From: Planctomycetota bacterium | GTDB lineage: Bacteria > Planctomycetota > UBA1135 > UBA2386 | Direction of reading: 5' to 3' | Length of the DNA stretch: 64,000 bases | NCBI GenBank assembly: GCA_016794035.1 | Contig: JAEUHS010000011.1 | Coordinates: 54,620-118,619 of the forward strand | Translations under genes and position numbers: made by a program | Notes under the pieces: model-generated | Told to the model about the DNA's origin: nothing | The model's input: only the letters and a program-made list of their open reading frames with translations | The model's database searches: none | Shown here: in pieces, positions 26,972 to 35,770 of the stretch | Layout: every line of letters begins with the position of its first letter | How positions within the stretch are numbered: position 1 is the first letter of the stretch

Positions 26972-28120
26972 CTACGGCAGCACGGTCACGGCGGTGACCC
27001 GGATGTTCTCGGTGGGCCGGCCGCGACCTGCCTGCTCTTCCTGAGCGGACATCGACTCGTCGCAGATGCGCTTCACCTGGTCGAGACCCTCGACCACATA
27101 GCCGAAGACCACTCGGTCGCCATCGAAGCGAGGCGCGTCGTCCGCCACGATCCAGAAGCGATCCGCGCAGGACTTGCCATCGGCCTCGCTCTGGCCCGAA
27201 ACCGCGCCGGGGAAGTTGCTGAGCGCCGAAGCCTCGAACTCCAGCGGCTCCGGGCTCGGATCCGTCGTCGTCCACTTGGTGCGGTCGTCCTCGCGCGTGG
27301 AGGCGTAGCCGAGGTGCAGCTGCCGGGGTTGGCCGGAGAACTCGGTGGGACGCTGGATCTCGTCGACCGCCATGCCGACCCAGTAGCCCTCGGCAGCTCG
27401 CTTCAAGAACGCCTCGGCATGCTTCGGTGCCTGTTCCGCCATCAGGGCAACCACCCAGCTGGCGCCGTTCGACAGCTCGAACTTGACCTTCTTGGCATCC
27501 GCAGCCGGCTCGATCCGCTGGAACTGAGGCGGTCGGCTGTATGCACGCGCAGCGATGATCTCTGCCCGCATGCGCCCCACGGCGCTGCCAGCGACGGCCG
27601 GCTTGAGCGGGGGAGGCTTCTGTGGGTTGGTGGCCTTTGCCTTCGGATCGAGCTGCTCGCGCACCTGGAGCGGGTAGTCCGTCGTCTGGACCAAAGAGTG
27701 GTTGGGGTACTTGGTCTCCAGTTCGGACAGAGCCGCCTCGGCGCGATCCCACTTGCCATCCAACATGGCCTTGCGGGCAATCGCCAACAACAGGAACGGC
27801 TTCTGGGCATCGTTGGCGGTTGCCAGCCCGGCCTCGAGCTTGGCCAGATCCATTGATCTAAGCTCTTCAGTCAGACTGACTTGCACGAAGGACTTCTGTT
27901 CCTTCTTGTAGGCCTCGTCCAGCCCGGTTGTGGCTGCGAACGTGGACCACGTTGCATCCGTGGCCTTCTGTTCGAAATACTTCCAGCCGTAATTGCCGGC
28001 CAGTGCGATCAGCAGCGCGGCGAGCACGGTCCAGGCCAGTGGCCGGTACCGCTCCCAGAGGAATTCGATCTGGCTGGGTGCCTGGGTGCCTTCGAGAGCG
28101 GTGGGGGGCTGTGCAGACAT
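26972..28120 (-). CDS. Membrane-anchored degenerate cyclophilin-type PPIase-like protein
   Basis: The protein has 382 residues. One N-terminal membrane helix (LAWTVLAALLIALAGNYGWKYF) follows a short cytoplasmic tail. A helical TPR-like part (LEAGLATANDAQKPFLLLAIARKAMLDGKWDRAEAALSEL) leads into a C-terminal cyclophilin-like domain (KKVKFELSNG, FWIVADDAPRFDGDRVVFGYVVEGLDQVKRI). The usual active-site sequence FHRVIPGFMIQGGD is not preserved, so isomerase activity is doubtful. The protein should sit in the inner membrane facing out. It converges with parB and lies 20 bp upstream of a lipoprotein gene. Confidence 0.75.
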   Translation of the reverse strand: MSAQPPTALEGTQAPSQIEFLWERYRPLAWTVLAALLIALAGNYGWKYFEQKATDATWSTFAATTGLDEAYKKEQKSFVQVSLTEELRSMDLAKLEAGLATANDAQKPFLLLAIARKAMLDGKWDRAEAALSELETKYPNHSLVQTTDYPLQVREQLDPKAKATNPQKPPPLKPAVAGSAVGRMRAEIIAARAYSRPPQFQRIEPAADAKKVKFELSNGASWVVALMAEQAPKHAEAFLKRAAEGYWVGMAVDEIQRPTEFSGQPRQLHLGYASTREDDRTKWTTTDPSPEPLEFEASALSNFPGAVSGQSEADGKSCADRFWIVADDAPRFDGDRVVFGYVVEGLDQVKRICDESMSAQEEQAGRGRPTENIRVTAVTVLP

Positions 28121-28140
28121 GCTTGGAGAGTCGGCCGGTT

Positions 28141-28575
28141 TCAGCGGCGTGAGTAGTCAGTGTTGTAGACGACCACCATCTGCGTCGACCCGTCGCGGCG
28201 CTGGAAGGTGTATTCGGCCGAGTAGATACCGCGTTCGAATCGCATGCGGGCAACCTGGTCCGCGGTGACGTCCTCGCTCACCATCTTCCAGCTGTGCTGC
28301 GGCATGCGCTGCCGCACGTAGCCCGCCGCCTCTTCGACCCCCGTCGCGCCGACATAGACGAAGTGGCCCATGCGCCACCCCGCTTCCTGGCGCGAGTAGC
28401 TCTCGTGGCCACGGTCCCGCAAGCGCAGGCCCGCGGGCACCACCATGTCCTGGAACTGGGTCGCGTTGACCCCGTACCCGGCCCGGTCGGCGCCCGTCTC
28501 ACACCCGCTGGTGAGCGCCAACAGGCCGGTGACGGCGAACGCGCACAACCGAGCAGCTGTGCTTGGAGTGGTCAT
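28141..28575 (-). CDS. Small lipoprotein of unknown function
   Basis: The protein has 144 residues with a lipoprotein signal (LCAFAVTGLLALTSGC), lipidated at about Cys25. The ATG at 28575 has an AGAGG ribosome site 7 bp upstream. The mature part includes DMVVPAGLRLRDRGHESYSRQEAGWRMGHF and a VEEAAGYVRQRMPQHSWKM segment, a pattern seen in small outer-membrane lipoproteins that take part in envelope maintenance. I do not recognise the exact family. It is followed by the cyclophilin-like gene on the same strand. Confidence 0.75.
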   Translation of the reverse strand: MTTPSTAARLCAFAVTGLLALTSGCETGADRAGYGVNATQFQDMVVPAGLRLRDRGHESYSRQEAGWRMGHFVYVGATGVEEAAGYVRQRMPQHSWKMVSEDVTADQVARMRFERGIYSAEYTFQRRDGSTQMVVVYNTDYSRR

Positions 28576-28630
28576 GGGGAACCTCTTGGAAAGTGCGTGG
28601 GAAGCCGCGTGCCGGGCGAAAGGGGGGCGA

Positions 28631-28659
28631 AGTCTAGCTATGCACTGCGAGCGAGGCAA
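28631..28659 (-). promoter_or_regulatory. Candidate sigma-70-type promoter for the lipoprotein gene
   Basis: On the minus strand TTGCCT (plus positions 28654-28659) and TAGACT (28631-28636) are separated by 17 bp, fitting -35 and -10 boxes. It lies about 56 bp upstream of the ATG at 28575, in the 212-bp divergent gap before the HNH gene. It is only a motif match. Confidence 0.4.
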
Positions 28660-28787
28660 CCACGGCGATGCACCGTTGCCGGCCCGACGACCCTGCGGAA
28701 GGGCTTTCCCCGATCCGCCACCGCGGCATAGACTCTGCGCGCTCCGCGGGCCTACGGCATCAGGTCCGGCCGGACCCTGAGTGCTGT

Positions 28788-29408
28788 ATGCGGGCATGCG
28801 ACCCAGTTCGAAGAGCGAATCTGCTCGAGAGGGCCACTCTCGTGCTCAACCGCTCCTGGCGCCCGGTCCACGTGACCACCGTGCGCCGCGCCATCTGCAT
28901 GGTGTTCCGCGACGCCGCGCGCGTCGTCTGCCCGGAGCGGCTGTCGACCTTCACCTTCTCGGAATGGCTCGGCCAGCCGATCGTCGACCGCCACCTCGCG
29001 ATCCGCTCGCCGAGCGTGCAGCTGGCGGCACCCGAGGTCGTGCTGCTGGTGCAATACGACCGGGTGCCGTGCCATCAGGCCCCGTTCACCCGCCGCAACC
29101 TGTTCCTGCGCGACGACTTCACCTGCCAGTATTGCGGCAGGCGTTGCAACACCGACCACCTGAGCGTCGACCACGTGCTGCCGCGGTCGCGGGGCGGCAG
29201 CACATCGTGGGAGAACTGCGTGCTCGCCTGCGTCGGCTGCAACGCGCGCAAGGCCGACCGCACGCTGAAGGAGGCGGGCCTGCACCTGCTGCGACCACCG
29301 ACCCGGCCGCGCTGGACGCCCTACCTGAACCTGCGACCGAGCCAGCGCATGGAGTCGTGGTCGCGGTTCGCCCCCGAGCACAAGCGTCGCTCCGCTGGCT
29401 CTTCGTGA
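28788..29408 (+). CDS. HNH endonuclease
   Basis: The protein has 206 residues. The HNH/McrA core is complete: zinc pair C113-C116 (CQYCGR), the catalytic DH pair at 128-129 (LSVDHVLPRSRGG), asparagine 143 (WENC) and the second zinc pair C148-C151 (CVGCN), followed by KADRTL. The N-terminal ~100 residues (ATLVLNRSWRPVHVTTVRRAICMVFRDAARVV) form the extended N-domain typical of the widespread single-gene bacterial HNH family. Unlike mobile nucleases it is not adjacent to an intron, phage or toxin gene. A metal-dependent DNA nuclease in the cytoplasm is inferred; the cellular role is unknown. Confidence 0.92.
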   Translation: MRACDPVRRANLLERATLVLNRSWRPVHVTTVRRAICMVFRDAARVVCPERLSTFTFSEWLGQPIVDRHLAIRSPSVQLAAPEVVLLVQYDRVPCHQAPFTRRNLFLRDDFTCQYCGRRCNTDHLSVDHVLPRSRGGSTSWENCVLACVGCNARKADRTLKEAGLHLLRPPTRPRWTPYLNLRPSQRMESWSRFAPEHKRRSAGSS

Positions 29409-29574
29409 CCCGACGAACCGCTGCCCTGTGGACACGGCCCCGCTCGGTGGCGGATCATGTCGGGTCCCCTCGCGGCCAGGACCGCGAGTCTCCAGGGACC
29501 GATCGTCTGCCGAGCGCTCGCGTCGCGCGACCATCCGACAGACCGCGGCCCGCGTCACCCTCTGCTGCACGACC

Positions 29575-30936
29575 ATGAAGGCACCCCTCCGGTTGTTCCT
29601 CGCCCTCTTCACCCTGGCGGTTCCGGTCCTCGCGCAGTCCCCGGCGAAGCTCAAGCAGGAGCTGCGCACGAAGGAGGCTGCGGCGAAGAAGGACCCGGAC
29701 GCGCTGTTCGAAGCCGGCCAGTGGGCCGCCGACAAGGAACTGGCCAACGACGCCAAGCGCATCTTCCAGGCGGTGCTCAAGCTGAAGCCGGATCACGAGG
29801 GTGCCAACCACGCGCTCGGCAACGAACTCGTCGAAGGCAAATGGCTGCCCGCCAAGGAAGCCGACGCGCTGCGCAAGAAGGCCCAGGCGGCCGAATACGC
29901 CGCCAAGGGCTATGTCGAGGTCGCCGGCATCTGGGTCGAGCCCGACCACGTCGACGATGCCAAGCGCGGCGTCTTCCACCACGACGGCGAGGTCGTGACG
30001 AAGGACGAGAAGGTCGCCCTGATGAAGGGCATGGTGCGCCACCCCGAGACCGGCGAACTGATCGAGGCGAAGTATCTCGAGCAGGCCGGCAAGCGCTACT
30101 TCCCGATCAGTGCGACGCGCTGGGTCGATGAGAAGGAAGCGAACCAGTTCCACAGCGACCTGAAGCGGCCGTGGCTCGTGCGCACGACGCATTGCACGAT
30201 CCTCAGCACACTGCCGATCGCCAAGATCCAGGAGATGCGCGGTGAGGCCGACCTCGGCGTCGAACGGGTCAAGCCGCTGCTCGGCGGTGTCCTGCCGAGC
30301 CCCGGGCGGCGTCCCGTGATCCTGATCGCGGCCACCGAGTCCGAGTACCGCGACCTCGGCAACGGCCTGGGCGACGGCACCGACGCCTGTGGCTCCGCGC
30401 TCGTGCGCGAAGAGGCCTCGATGCGGATCCCCGACGTCGGCGACGTGCGCGGTGCAATCTGCAACAACGACAAGAACTGGAACCTGCGCTACCTGCGTCA
30501 CGCCGCCGCGATCACCTGCGCCAACGGCGTCGCCGCGGACCAGGGCATCACCCTGCCGCTGTGGTTCCTGCACGGCGTCGGCAGCTACACCAGTCGCTTC
30601 CAGACCGATGCGGACGCAGGCTGGTTCGGCAAGCTGCACCAGCAGAAGGGCGGCGTGCGCAACCTGAAGGGCTTCTTCTCCGGCTTCGCCATCAACGGTG
30701 AGATGGAGTCGACGGCGATCGACTACAACATCTACCAGGCCGGACTGATGTTCTCGTTCGCGGCGAGCGGCGGCGACGAAGCCGTGACGGCGGCGCTGCA
30801 GGACATCGGCAACCTGCTCAACGGCTCCAGCAAGGGCAAGGCCGACAAGGCGATCGGCAAGTTCGAGGCCGCCCTGATCGCGGCCGAACCGAAGATCGCG
30901 GCCCACCTGCAGGAACTCATCACCAAGTCGCCCTGA
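29575..30936 (+). CDS. Secreted hypothetical protein, possible inactive gluzincin-like domain
   Basis: The protein has 453 residues. A signal peptide (RLFLALFTLAVPVLAQ) follows the ATG at 29575. The N-terminal third is a lysine/alanine-rich helical region (AKLKQELRTKEAAAKKDPDALFEAGQWAADKELANDAKRIF), TPR-like. The C-terminal half (NLRYLRHAAAITCANGVAADQGITLPLWFLHGVGSY, FMISL-type helices and an LQELITKSP end) has the layout of secreted peptidase MA-like domains, but the HExxH zinc motif is absent: RHAAA stands where HExxH would be. It may therefore be a non-catalytic relative. It is the first of two tandem secreted-protein genes. Confidence 0.7.
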   Translation: MKAPLRLFLALFTLAVPVLAQSPAKLKQELRTKEAAAKKDPDALFEAGQWAADKELANDAKRIFQAVLKLKPDHEGANHALGNELVEGKWLPAKEADALRKKAQAAEYAAKGYVEVAGIWVEPDHVDDAKRGVFHHDGEVVTKDEKVALMKGMVRHPETGELIEAKYLEQAGKRYFPISATRWVDEKEANQFHSDLKRPWLVRTTHCTILSTLPIAKIQEMRGEADLGVERVKPLLGGVLPSPGRRPVILIAATESEYRDLGNGLGDGTDACGSALVREEASMRIPDVGDVRGAICNNDKNWNLRYLRHAAAITCANGVAADQGITLPLWFLHGVGSYTSRFQTDADAGWFGKLHQQKGGVRNLKGFFSGFAINGEMESTAIDYNIYQAGLMFSFAASGGDEAVTAALQDIGNLLNGSSKGKADKAIGKFEAALIAAEPKIAAHLQELITKSP

Positions 30937-31020
30937 CCGGGCGACAGATCTGCGACATCTCCCGTCCACCTAGGGACCCGCCGAGGGCACCCCCGGCCCT
31001 TGCCAACTACCCGACTGCCC

Positions 31021-32892
31021 ATGAAGCATCTCTCCCGTCTGACCATTGCAATCCTCGGCCTGAGCCTCGCCGCCGCCGCCCAGACCTCCGTCCTGCCCTA
31101 CCTGCCGAAGGACACGATCATCGCCGTCTCGGCGCCCGACCTGGCCACCTCGGTGCAGCGGTTCCAGCAGATGCCGCTGGCGAAGATGTGGGCCGAGGAG
31201 GAGGTGCAGAACTTCGTCGCCGATCTCGAGGCGATGGTCCACGGCAAGATCGAGGCTCTGCTGCAACAGGGTCGTGAGATGCACGAGCAGGGTCAGTTGC
31301 CGGTCGATCCGGACCAGGTGATGAAGCTGCGCATGCGGGGCGTCACGATGGCGTTGACCCACCTCGAACTGGCGAAGGGGGATTTCGGGCCCGAGCCGCG
31401 GATCGGATTCGTGCTGCACCTGGACTTCGGCGAGACGGCACCGCAGTGGAACTCGCTGGTCCAGCTCGGCATCGGGATGCTCGAAGGTCAGGCCGGCGAG
31501 CAGGTGACCAAGACCGATGCGACGGTCGGCGAGTGGCCGATGACCACGCTGACCCCGAACCGGGTCAAGAACTCGCCGATGGGGCTGACCATGGTGACGC
31601 TGCCGGAGGGCCTGCTGATCGGCACGCTGGCCGACGAGGTGCGCGCCATCGCCGAGAACCTGCAGAAGAAGACGCCGGCGCTGGGCACCGCCGATTCGTT
31701 CGCGGCGGCGGCGAAGCAGGTGTCGACGGCCGGAGCCGAGCTGACCGCGTTCATGCGCTACGACCCGATGGTCGACTTCGCCCTGAGCGTGCTGCGCATG
31801 GCGACGGAGACCAACGACGACATGGCGATGGTCGACATGGACGGTGTCGATCGCGCCGTCACGGCCATGGGCTTGCGCCACCTGCCGACCGAGATCTCGA
31901 CGACGAGCTACGTCGATGGCAAGAGCGTGTCGCGTTCGTTCCGCGCCAACGCCGGCGCCGCGGACGCGACCTCGGCGGCCCCGACGGTCGACACCGCATT
32001 CCTGAAGTGGGTGCCGAAGGACGCCGTCGGCTTCAGCGCCGGCGCGGTGGACGTGATGAGCGTCTACGATGCGCTGCTGAAGGGGCTGCAGGCATACGAC
32101 CCCGAACTCGCCGTGCAGGCCCTCGCGCACCTCGCCGAGATGGAGAAGCAGGTCGGCTTCCGCGTGCGCGACGATCTGTTCGGCTCACTCGGTGACCACT
32201 ACGTGACCTGGTCGATGCCGATGGGGACCATCTCGTCGGCCCCGGAGATGGCGGTGCTCATGAAGGTGCGGGACGAGCAGAAGCTCGTGAACGCGCTGAA
32301 GGCGATGGCCCAGATGAGCAACGGCATGGTCGAACTCGAGGAGAGCGAGAAGCGCGGCCTCAAGGTCTACCAGCTGCGCGTCAACTTCGATCCGACCCAG
32401 GGCATGGGCGGCATGAACCCTTTCGACATGTTCACGCCGACGTTCTCGTTCAAGGGCGGCTACCTGGTCGGCGGCTTCTCGGCCAGCGACATCAAGCGCG
32501 TGTTCCAGCGCATGGACCGCGAGGACGACCCGAAGGGCGACATCCGCAGCAATCGCGAGTTCGCCGCCGTGGCCGACAAGCTGCCAGCCGCCGTCGACAG
32601 CCTGTCGTTCACCGACTGGAAGGCGCAGTTCGAGAGCATCTACCAGATCGCGACCGGCCTGCTGGCCTTCGTGCCGATCGGCGAGGAGGTGCCGCTCGAC
32701 ATGTCGCTGCTGCCCGATTCGGCGTCGCTGACCAAGCACCTGTTCGGGTCGCTCAGCTACAGCCGGTCGGTGCCGGGAGGGCACGAGTCGCAGACGATCA
32801 GCCCGTTCGGTCCGGAGGTGATGATGTTCTCCGTCCTGGTCGGTGGTGCCGGCGCAGCGTTCCTCGGGGCGACGCGCACGAGCCGGTTCTGA
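31021..32892 (+). CDS. Secreted hypothetical protein (DUF3352-like)
   Basis: The protein has 623 residues. The ATG at 31021 opens a signal peptide (LTIAILGLSLAAAAQ), then VLPYLPKDTIIAVSAPDLATSV, a pattern like the bacterial DUF3352 family of secreted proteins. Two large related halves seem to be present: SAPDLATSVQRFQQMPLAKMWAEEEV near the start, and LKWVPKDAVGFSAGAVDVMSVYDALLKGL at about residue 325. I see no enzymatic motif. It follows the gene at 29575 after 84 bp and is convergent with hemW. Confidence 0.7.
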   Translation: MKHLSRLTIAILGLSLAAAAQTSVLPYLPKDTIIAVSAPDLATSVQRFQQMPLAKMWAEEEVQNFVADLEAMVHGKIEALLQQGREMHEQGQLPVDPDQVMKLRMRGVTMALTHLELAKGDFGPEPRIGFVLHLDFGETAPQWNSLVQLGIGMLEGQAGEQVTKTDATVGEWPMTTLTPNRVKNSPMGLTMVTLPEGLLIGTLADEVRAIAENLQKKTPALGTADSFAAAAKQVSTAGAELTAFMRYDPMVDFALSVLRMATETNDDMAMVDMDGVDRAVTAMGLRHLPTEISTTSYVDGKSVSRSFRANAGAADATSAAPTVDTAFLKWVPKDAVGFSAGAVDVMSVYDALLKGLQAYDPELAVQALAHLAEMEKQVGFRVRDDLFGSLGDHYVTWSMPMGTISSAPEMAVLMKVRDEQKLVNALKAMAQMSNGMVELEESEKRGLKVYQLRVNFDPTQGMGGMNPFDMFTPTFSFKGGYLVGGFSASDIKRVFQRMDREDDPKGDIRSNREFAAVADKLPAAVDSLSFTDWKAQFESIYQIATGLLAFVPIGEEVPLDMSLLPDSASLTKHLFGSLSYSRSVPGGHESQTISPFGPEVMMFSVLVGGAGAAFLGATRTSRF

Positions 32893-32907
32893 CCGGCCGG
32901 GCTTGCC

Positions 32908-34083
32908 TCACGACCGGACGCCGATCGCGAGATAGTCGCTGCCGACACGGTCGGCGAGCAGCAGGCCCTCGCCGGTGAGCCGCAGACGCGAGCCCGCGCG
33001 TTCCACCCAGCCCGCCTGCTGGTGCTCGGCGACGACGGCGTCGAACATCGCTGCGACCGGCAGCGACAGGCGCTCGCCGATGCGATCGAGGTCGACCCCA
33101 TCGGTGCGCCGGATGCCGAGCCACAGGGCTTCGCTGGCGCGCTGCGCCGGCCGCAACGTCTCGGCGCTCGCGGCGCCCGGCAGCCCCGCGAGCAATGCCT
33201 CGGCCCAGGCCTCGACGGCCTTGAGGTTGGTGCTGCGGACGCCGGCACGATGGCTCGACGCGCCAGGGCCGATGCCGGTGTAGTCGCCCTGCAACCAGTA
33301 GTGGTCGTTGTGCCGGCAGGGGCCGCCGCGACCCGCGAAGTTGCTGACCTCGTAGGCTTCGAAGCCCGCCGCCGCGAGCAGCGCCCGCGTGCCGAGAAAC
33401 ATGTCGCGGTCGAGTTCCTGTTCGTTCGGCGCCACCTCGCCACGCTGCAGGTCGCGATGCAGTCTGGTCCCCGGCTCGAAGGTCAGGTTGTAGCACGACA
33501 GGTGATCCGGCTGCAGCGCCAGCGCGCGCGCCAGATCGGCGCGCCACTCGGCCGCCGTCTCGCCCGGGATGCCGAACATCAGGTCGATGCTCACGTTGTC
33601 GAAGCCCGCGCGGCGAGCCTCGGCGAACGCGGCCTCGGCCCGGTCGGCGGAGTGCGCGCGGTCGAGGAAGCGCAGGTGGTGGGCGTGGAAGCTCTGCACG
33701 CCCATGCTCAGACGATTGACACCCCCGTCACGGGCGATGCAGGCCTTCTCGTGGGTGAGGCTCTCCGGATTCGCCTCCATCGTCACTTCGGGGCAGCCCG
33801 CGAGGTCGACGTGTTCGCCGAGCAGCGCGAACAGTCGCCGCAGTCGCCCGGGGTCGAGCAGGCTCGGCGTGCCGCCGCCGAGGAACACCGACACCGGCGC
33901 ATCGCCGCGCCAGCGCCGTCCCAACTCCACCGCGAGTGCGTCGAGGAACCGGTCGTGAACGGCGCGATCGTCGACCACGTACGAGTTGAAGTCGCAGTAG
34001 CCGCACTTGACGACGCAGAACGGCACGTGCACGTAGAGCGACGTGCCGAGGCCGGCGGCGGCAAGGACCGGGGTTCGGGTCAC
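32908..34083 (-). CDS. hemW: HemW-type radical SAM protein (haem chaperone)
   Basis: The protein has 391 residues. The radical-SAM cluster motif CVVKCGYC (C23, C27, C30) carries the HemN/HemW CxxxCxxC spacing. VFLGGGTPSLL, EANPES, LSMGVQSF and the HemW-type C-terminus with LGIRRTDGVD follow. HemW binds haem and an [4Fe-4S] cluster and serves in insertion of haem into membrane enzymes. Family members of this length that lack the extra HemN N-terminal region are chaperones rather than coproporphyrinogen dehydrogenases. The GTG start at 34083 yields MTRTPVLA. It follows the sigma factor gene by 31 bp. Confidence 0.93.
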   Translation of the reverse strand: MTRTPVLAAAGLGTSLYVHVPFCVVKCGYCDFNSYVVDDRAVHDRFLDALAVELGRRWRGDAPVSVFLGGGTPSLLDPGRLRRLFALLGEHVDLAGCPEVTMEANPESLTHEKACIARDGGVNRLSMGVQSFHAHHLRFLDRAHSADRAEAAFAEARRAGFDNVSIDLMFGIPGETAAEWRADLARALALQPDHLSCYNLTFEPGTRLHRDLQRGEVAPNEQELDRDMFLGTRALLAAAGFEAYEVSNFAGRGGPCRHNDHYWLQGDYTGIGPGASSHRAGVRSTNLKAVEAWAEALLAGLPGAASAETLRPAQRASEALWLGIRRTDGVDLDRIGERLSLPVAAMFDAVVAEHQQAGWVERAGSRLRLTGEGLLLADRVGSDYLAIGVRS

Positions 34084-34114
34084 GGCGACACGGTAGGCCG
34101 CCGCGGCACCGGCG

Positions 34115-34975
34115 TCACCTGTCGGTGCTGGTTGCCCGGCGCGGGCGCGGCGTCACGCGTTCCTCGCCGAACTCGCGCGACATGATGATGCCCAGCTTCT
34201 CGAGCGCCTGCTGCTCCATCTGGCGCACCCGCTCGCGCGTCAGCCCGAAGCGCTTGCCGATCGCCTTCAGGGTCATCGGCTCGCGGTTGCCGATGCCGAA
34301 GCGCAGCTTCAGGATGCGCGACTCGCGGTTGTCGAGCAGCTCCAGCAGCTCCCGCATGCGGCCGAGCTCGATCGCCGACAACGTCTGCTCCTCCGGACTG
34401 CGCATTCGCGTGTCGGCGATCGAATCGGCGAACACCGCCCCGGCGTCCTCGCTCATCGAGTGCGTCGGCTGCGAACTCGCGAGCACCGTCTCGCGCACCA
34501 CGTTCCAGTTGCACTCGGGCAGCTGCAGCTCCTCGGCGATCTCGGCCGACGTCGCCTGCCGACCGAGCCGGTAGTTCAGCTCCATCGAGGTCGCCTTCCA
34601 GCGCGACACGATCTCCGACATGTAGGAGGGCACGCGCACGGTCTTGACGCTGTTGACCAGGGAGCGCCGGATGCCCTGCTTGATCCACCAGGTCGCGTAG
34701 GTCGAGAACCGGCAACCCGCGTTCGGGTCGAACTTCTCGACCGCCTTCATCAGGCCGATGTTGCCCTCCTCGATCAGGTCCATGAAGGACAGGCCGCGGT
34801 TGACGTAGTTCTTGGCGATCGACACCACGAGCCGCAGGTTGGCGCGGATCATGTGCTCGCGGGCCGCGAGGTCGCCGCGCTGGACGCGCTTGCTGAGCGA
34901 GATCTCCTCTTCCGCCGTCAGCAATGGCACTTCGTTGATGTCCGTCAGGTATGTGTCGAGGCCGTGGTCCCGCAT
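34115..34975 (-). CDS. Group-2 sigma-70 family RNA polymerase sigma factor
   Basis: The protein has 286 residues. The ATG at 34975 with a GGGAG ribosome site upstream gives [19 protein letters not shown] (region 1.2). Region 2 includes [42 protein letters not shown] and [16 protein letters not shown]. Region 3 and region 4 are complete, with the helix-turn-helix [20 protein letters not shown] at about residues 238-257. The long N-terminal region 1.1 of the housekeeping factor is missing, so it is probably an alternative (group 2) factor. It recognises -10/-35 promoters of the primary type. It follows the DUF5989/SxtJ/carbamoyltransferase operon on the same strand. Confidence 0.93.
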   Translation of the reverse strand: MRDHGLDTYLTDINEVPLLTAEEEISLSKRVQRGDLAAREHMIRANLRLVVSIAKNYVNRGLSFMDLIEEGNIGLMKAVEKFDPNAGCRFSTYATWWIKQGIRRSLVNSVKTVRVPSYMSEIVSRWKATSMELNYRLGRQATSAEIAEELQLPECNWNVVRETVLASSQPTHSMSEDAGAVFADSIADTRMRSPEEQTLSAIELGRMRELLELLDNRESRILKLRFGIGNREPMTLKAIGKRFGLTRERVRQMEQQALEKLGIIMSREFGEERVTPRPRRATSTDR

Positions 34976-35066
34976 GCGCAGCTCCCTTGGTGTGGCTGCG
35001 ACGAGTATCGACCATCTCGACACTGCCCTTGGTCGGGGCGGTCGACGACGTATCGCTTCGAGACCG

Positions 35067-35084
35067 GCGCCGCGGTGGCGGCGC
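35067..35084 (-). terminator. Candidate terminator after the DUF5989 gene
   Basis: A perfect 7-bp stem (GCGCCGC at 35067-35073 and GCGGCGC at 35078-35084, loop GGTG) lies 10 bp beyond the stop of the last gene of the carbamoyltransferase operon. There is no T-run, so it would be a weak intrinsic or factor-assisted terminator. It also lies about 92 bp upstream of the sigma factor start. Confidence 0.4.
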
Positions 35085-35093
35085 GACGGCGGC

Positions 35094-35330
35094 TCACATC
35101 AACGTGTAGATGAACGGCGCGATGCCGGTGGCGCCGAGGATCAGCAGCACGCCGAGCAGGCCGAACACGACCAGGATCGGCGTCAGCCACCACATCTTGT
35201 TCTCGGCCATGAAGGCGATGAACTCGGCCATCAGGCCGCGCTCCTGCTCGGTCGCTGCCTGCAGGAACTCGTCCTGCCGTTCCTTGCTGCCCCGTTCGGG
35301 GCTCGCGGGATCGGGGGCTTTCTCGCTCAT
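35094..35330 (-). CDS. DUF5989 family small membrane protein
   Basis: The protein has 78 residues. The ATG at 35330 gives [19 protein letters not shown]. The second half carries [29 protein letters not shown] and ends with the characteristic [10 protein letters not shown]. This matches the DUF5989 pattern (WW followed by one long membrane helix and APFIYTL at the end). In other genomes DUF5989 follows a carbamoyltransferase and SxtJ, as it does here. Its role is unknown; a membrane partner for SxtJ is inferred. Confidence 0.9.
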   Translation of the reverse strand: MSEKAPDPASPERGSKERQDEFLQAATEQERGLMAEFIAFMAENKMWWLTPILVVFGLLGVLLILGATGIAPFIYTLM

Positions 35331-35337
35331 GATGCGA

Positions 35338-35763
35338 TCAGTATAGCCGGAAGTAGGTCGCTGGCTTGCGCGCCGGCCCACGATCGTGCCAGTAGCTCTT
35401 CCGCTGCGGGTCCCGCTTCCGCCCCATGACATCGCGGCCGATGAGCCGGAAGACGAGGCCGATCGGCGTCATCACCAGGTAGTAGATCAGCGCCATCAGC
35501 ACCTGCGACAGCACGAAGCCGATCGGCAGGGCGACGATGGTCAGGGTCACGTAGAGCCACCGGCTCGGCGCCTCGACGCGGGCGAGATGGAGCACGAGCT
35601 GCAGCACGCCGACCGCGGCCGCGGCCAGCAGCGCCGGGTGGGTCCACGAGAACGCGTGGCAGAGGCGCAGGATCAGGCCCGCCAGCAGCGGCAGGCCGAC
35701 GACGGCGAAGACCGCGAACTGGCGCAGCACGCGCGGCTCGGGATGGAAGTTCGGCTTCAGCAT
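35338..35763 (-). CDS. SxtJ family membrane protein
   Basis: The protein has 141 residues with about four hydrophobic segments (RQFAVFAVVGLPLLAGLIL, ALLAAAAVGVLQLVLH, LYVTLTIVALPIGFVLSQV, ALIYYLVMTPIGLVF). It ends with the conserved RKRDPQRKSYWHDR and a YFRLY tail. SxtJ is named from the saxitoxin gene cluster, where it sits next to a carbamoyltransferase. It lies 7 bp after the carbamoyltransferase stop and 7 bp before DUF5989, so the three genes are one operon. Its molecular function is not known to me. Confidence 0.9.
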   Translation of the reverse strand: MLKPNFHPEPRVLRQFAVFAVVGLPLLAGLILRLCHAFSWTHPALLAAAAVGVLQLVLHLARVEAPSRWLYVTLTIVALPIGFVLSQVLMALIYYLVMTPIGLVFRLIGRDVMGRKRDPQRKSYWHDRGPARKPATYFRLY

Positions 35764-35770
35764 CGGGCGT

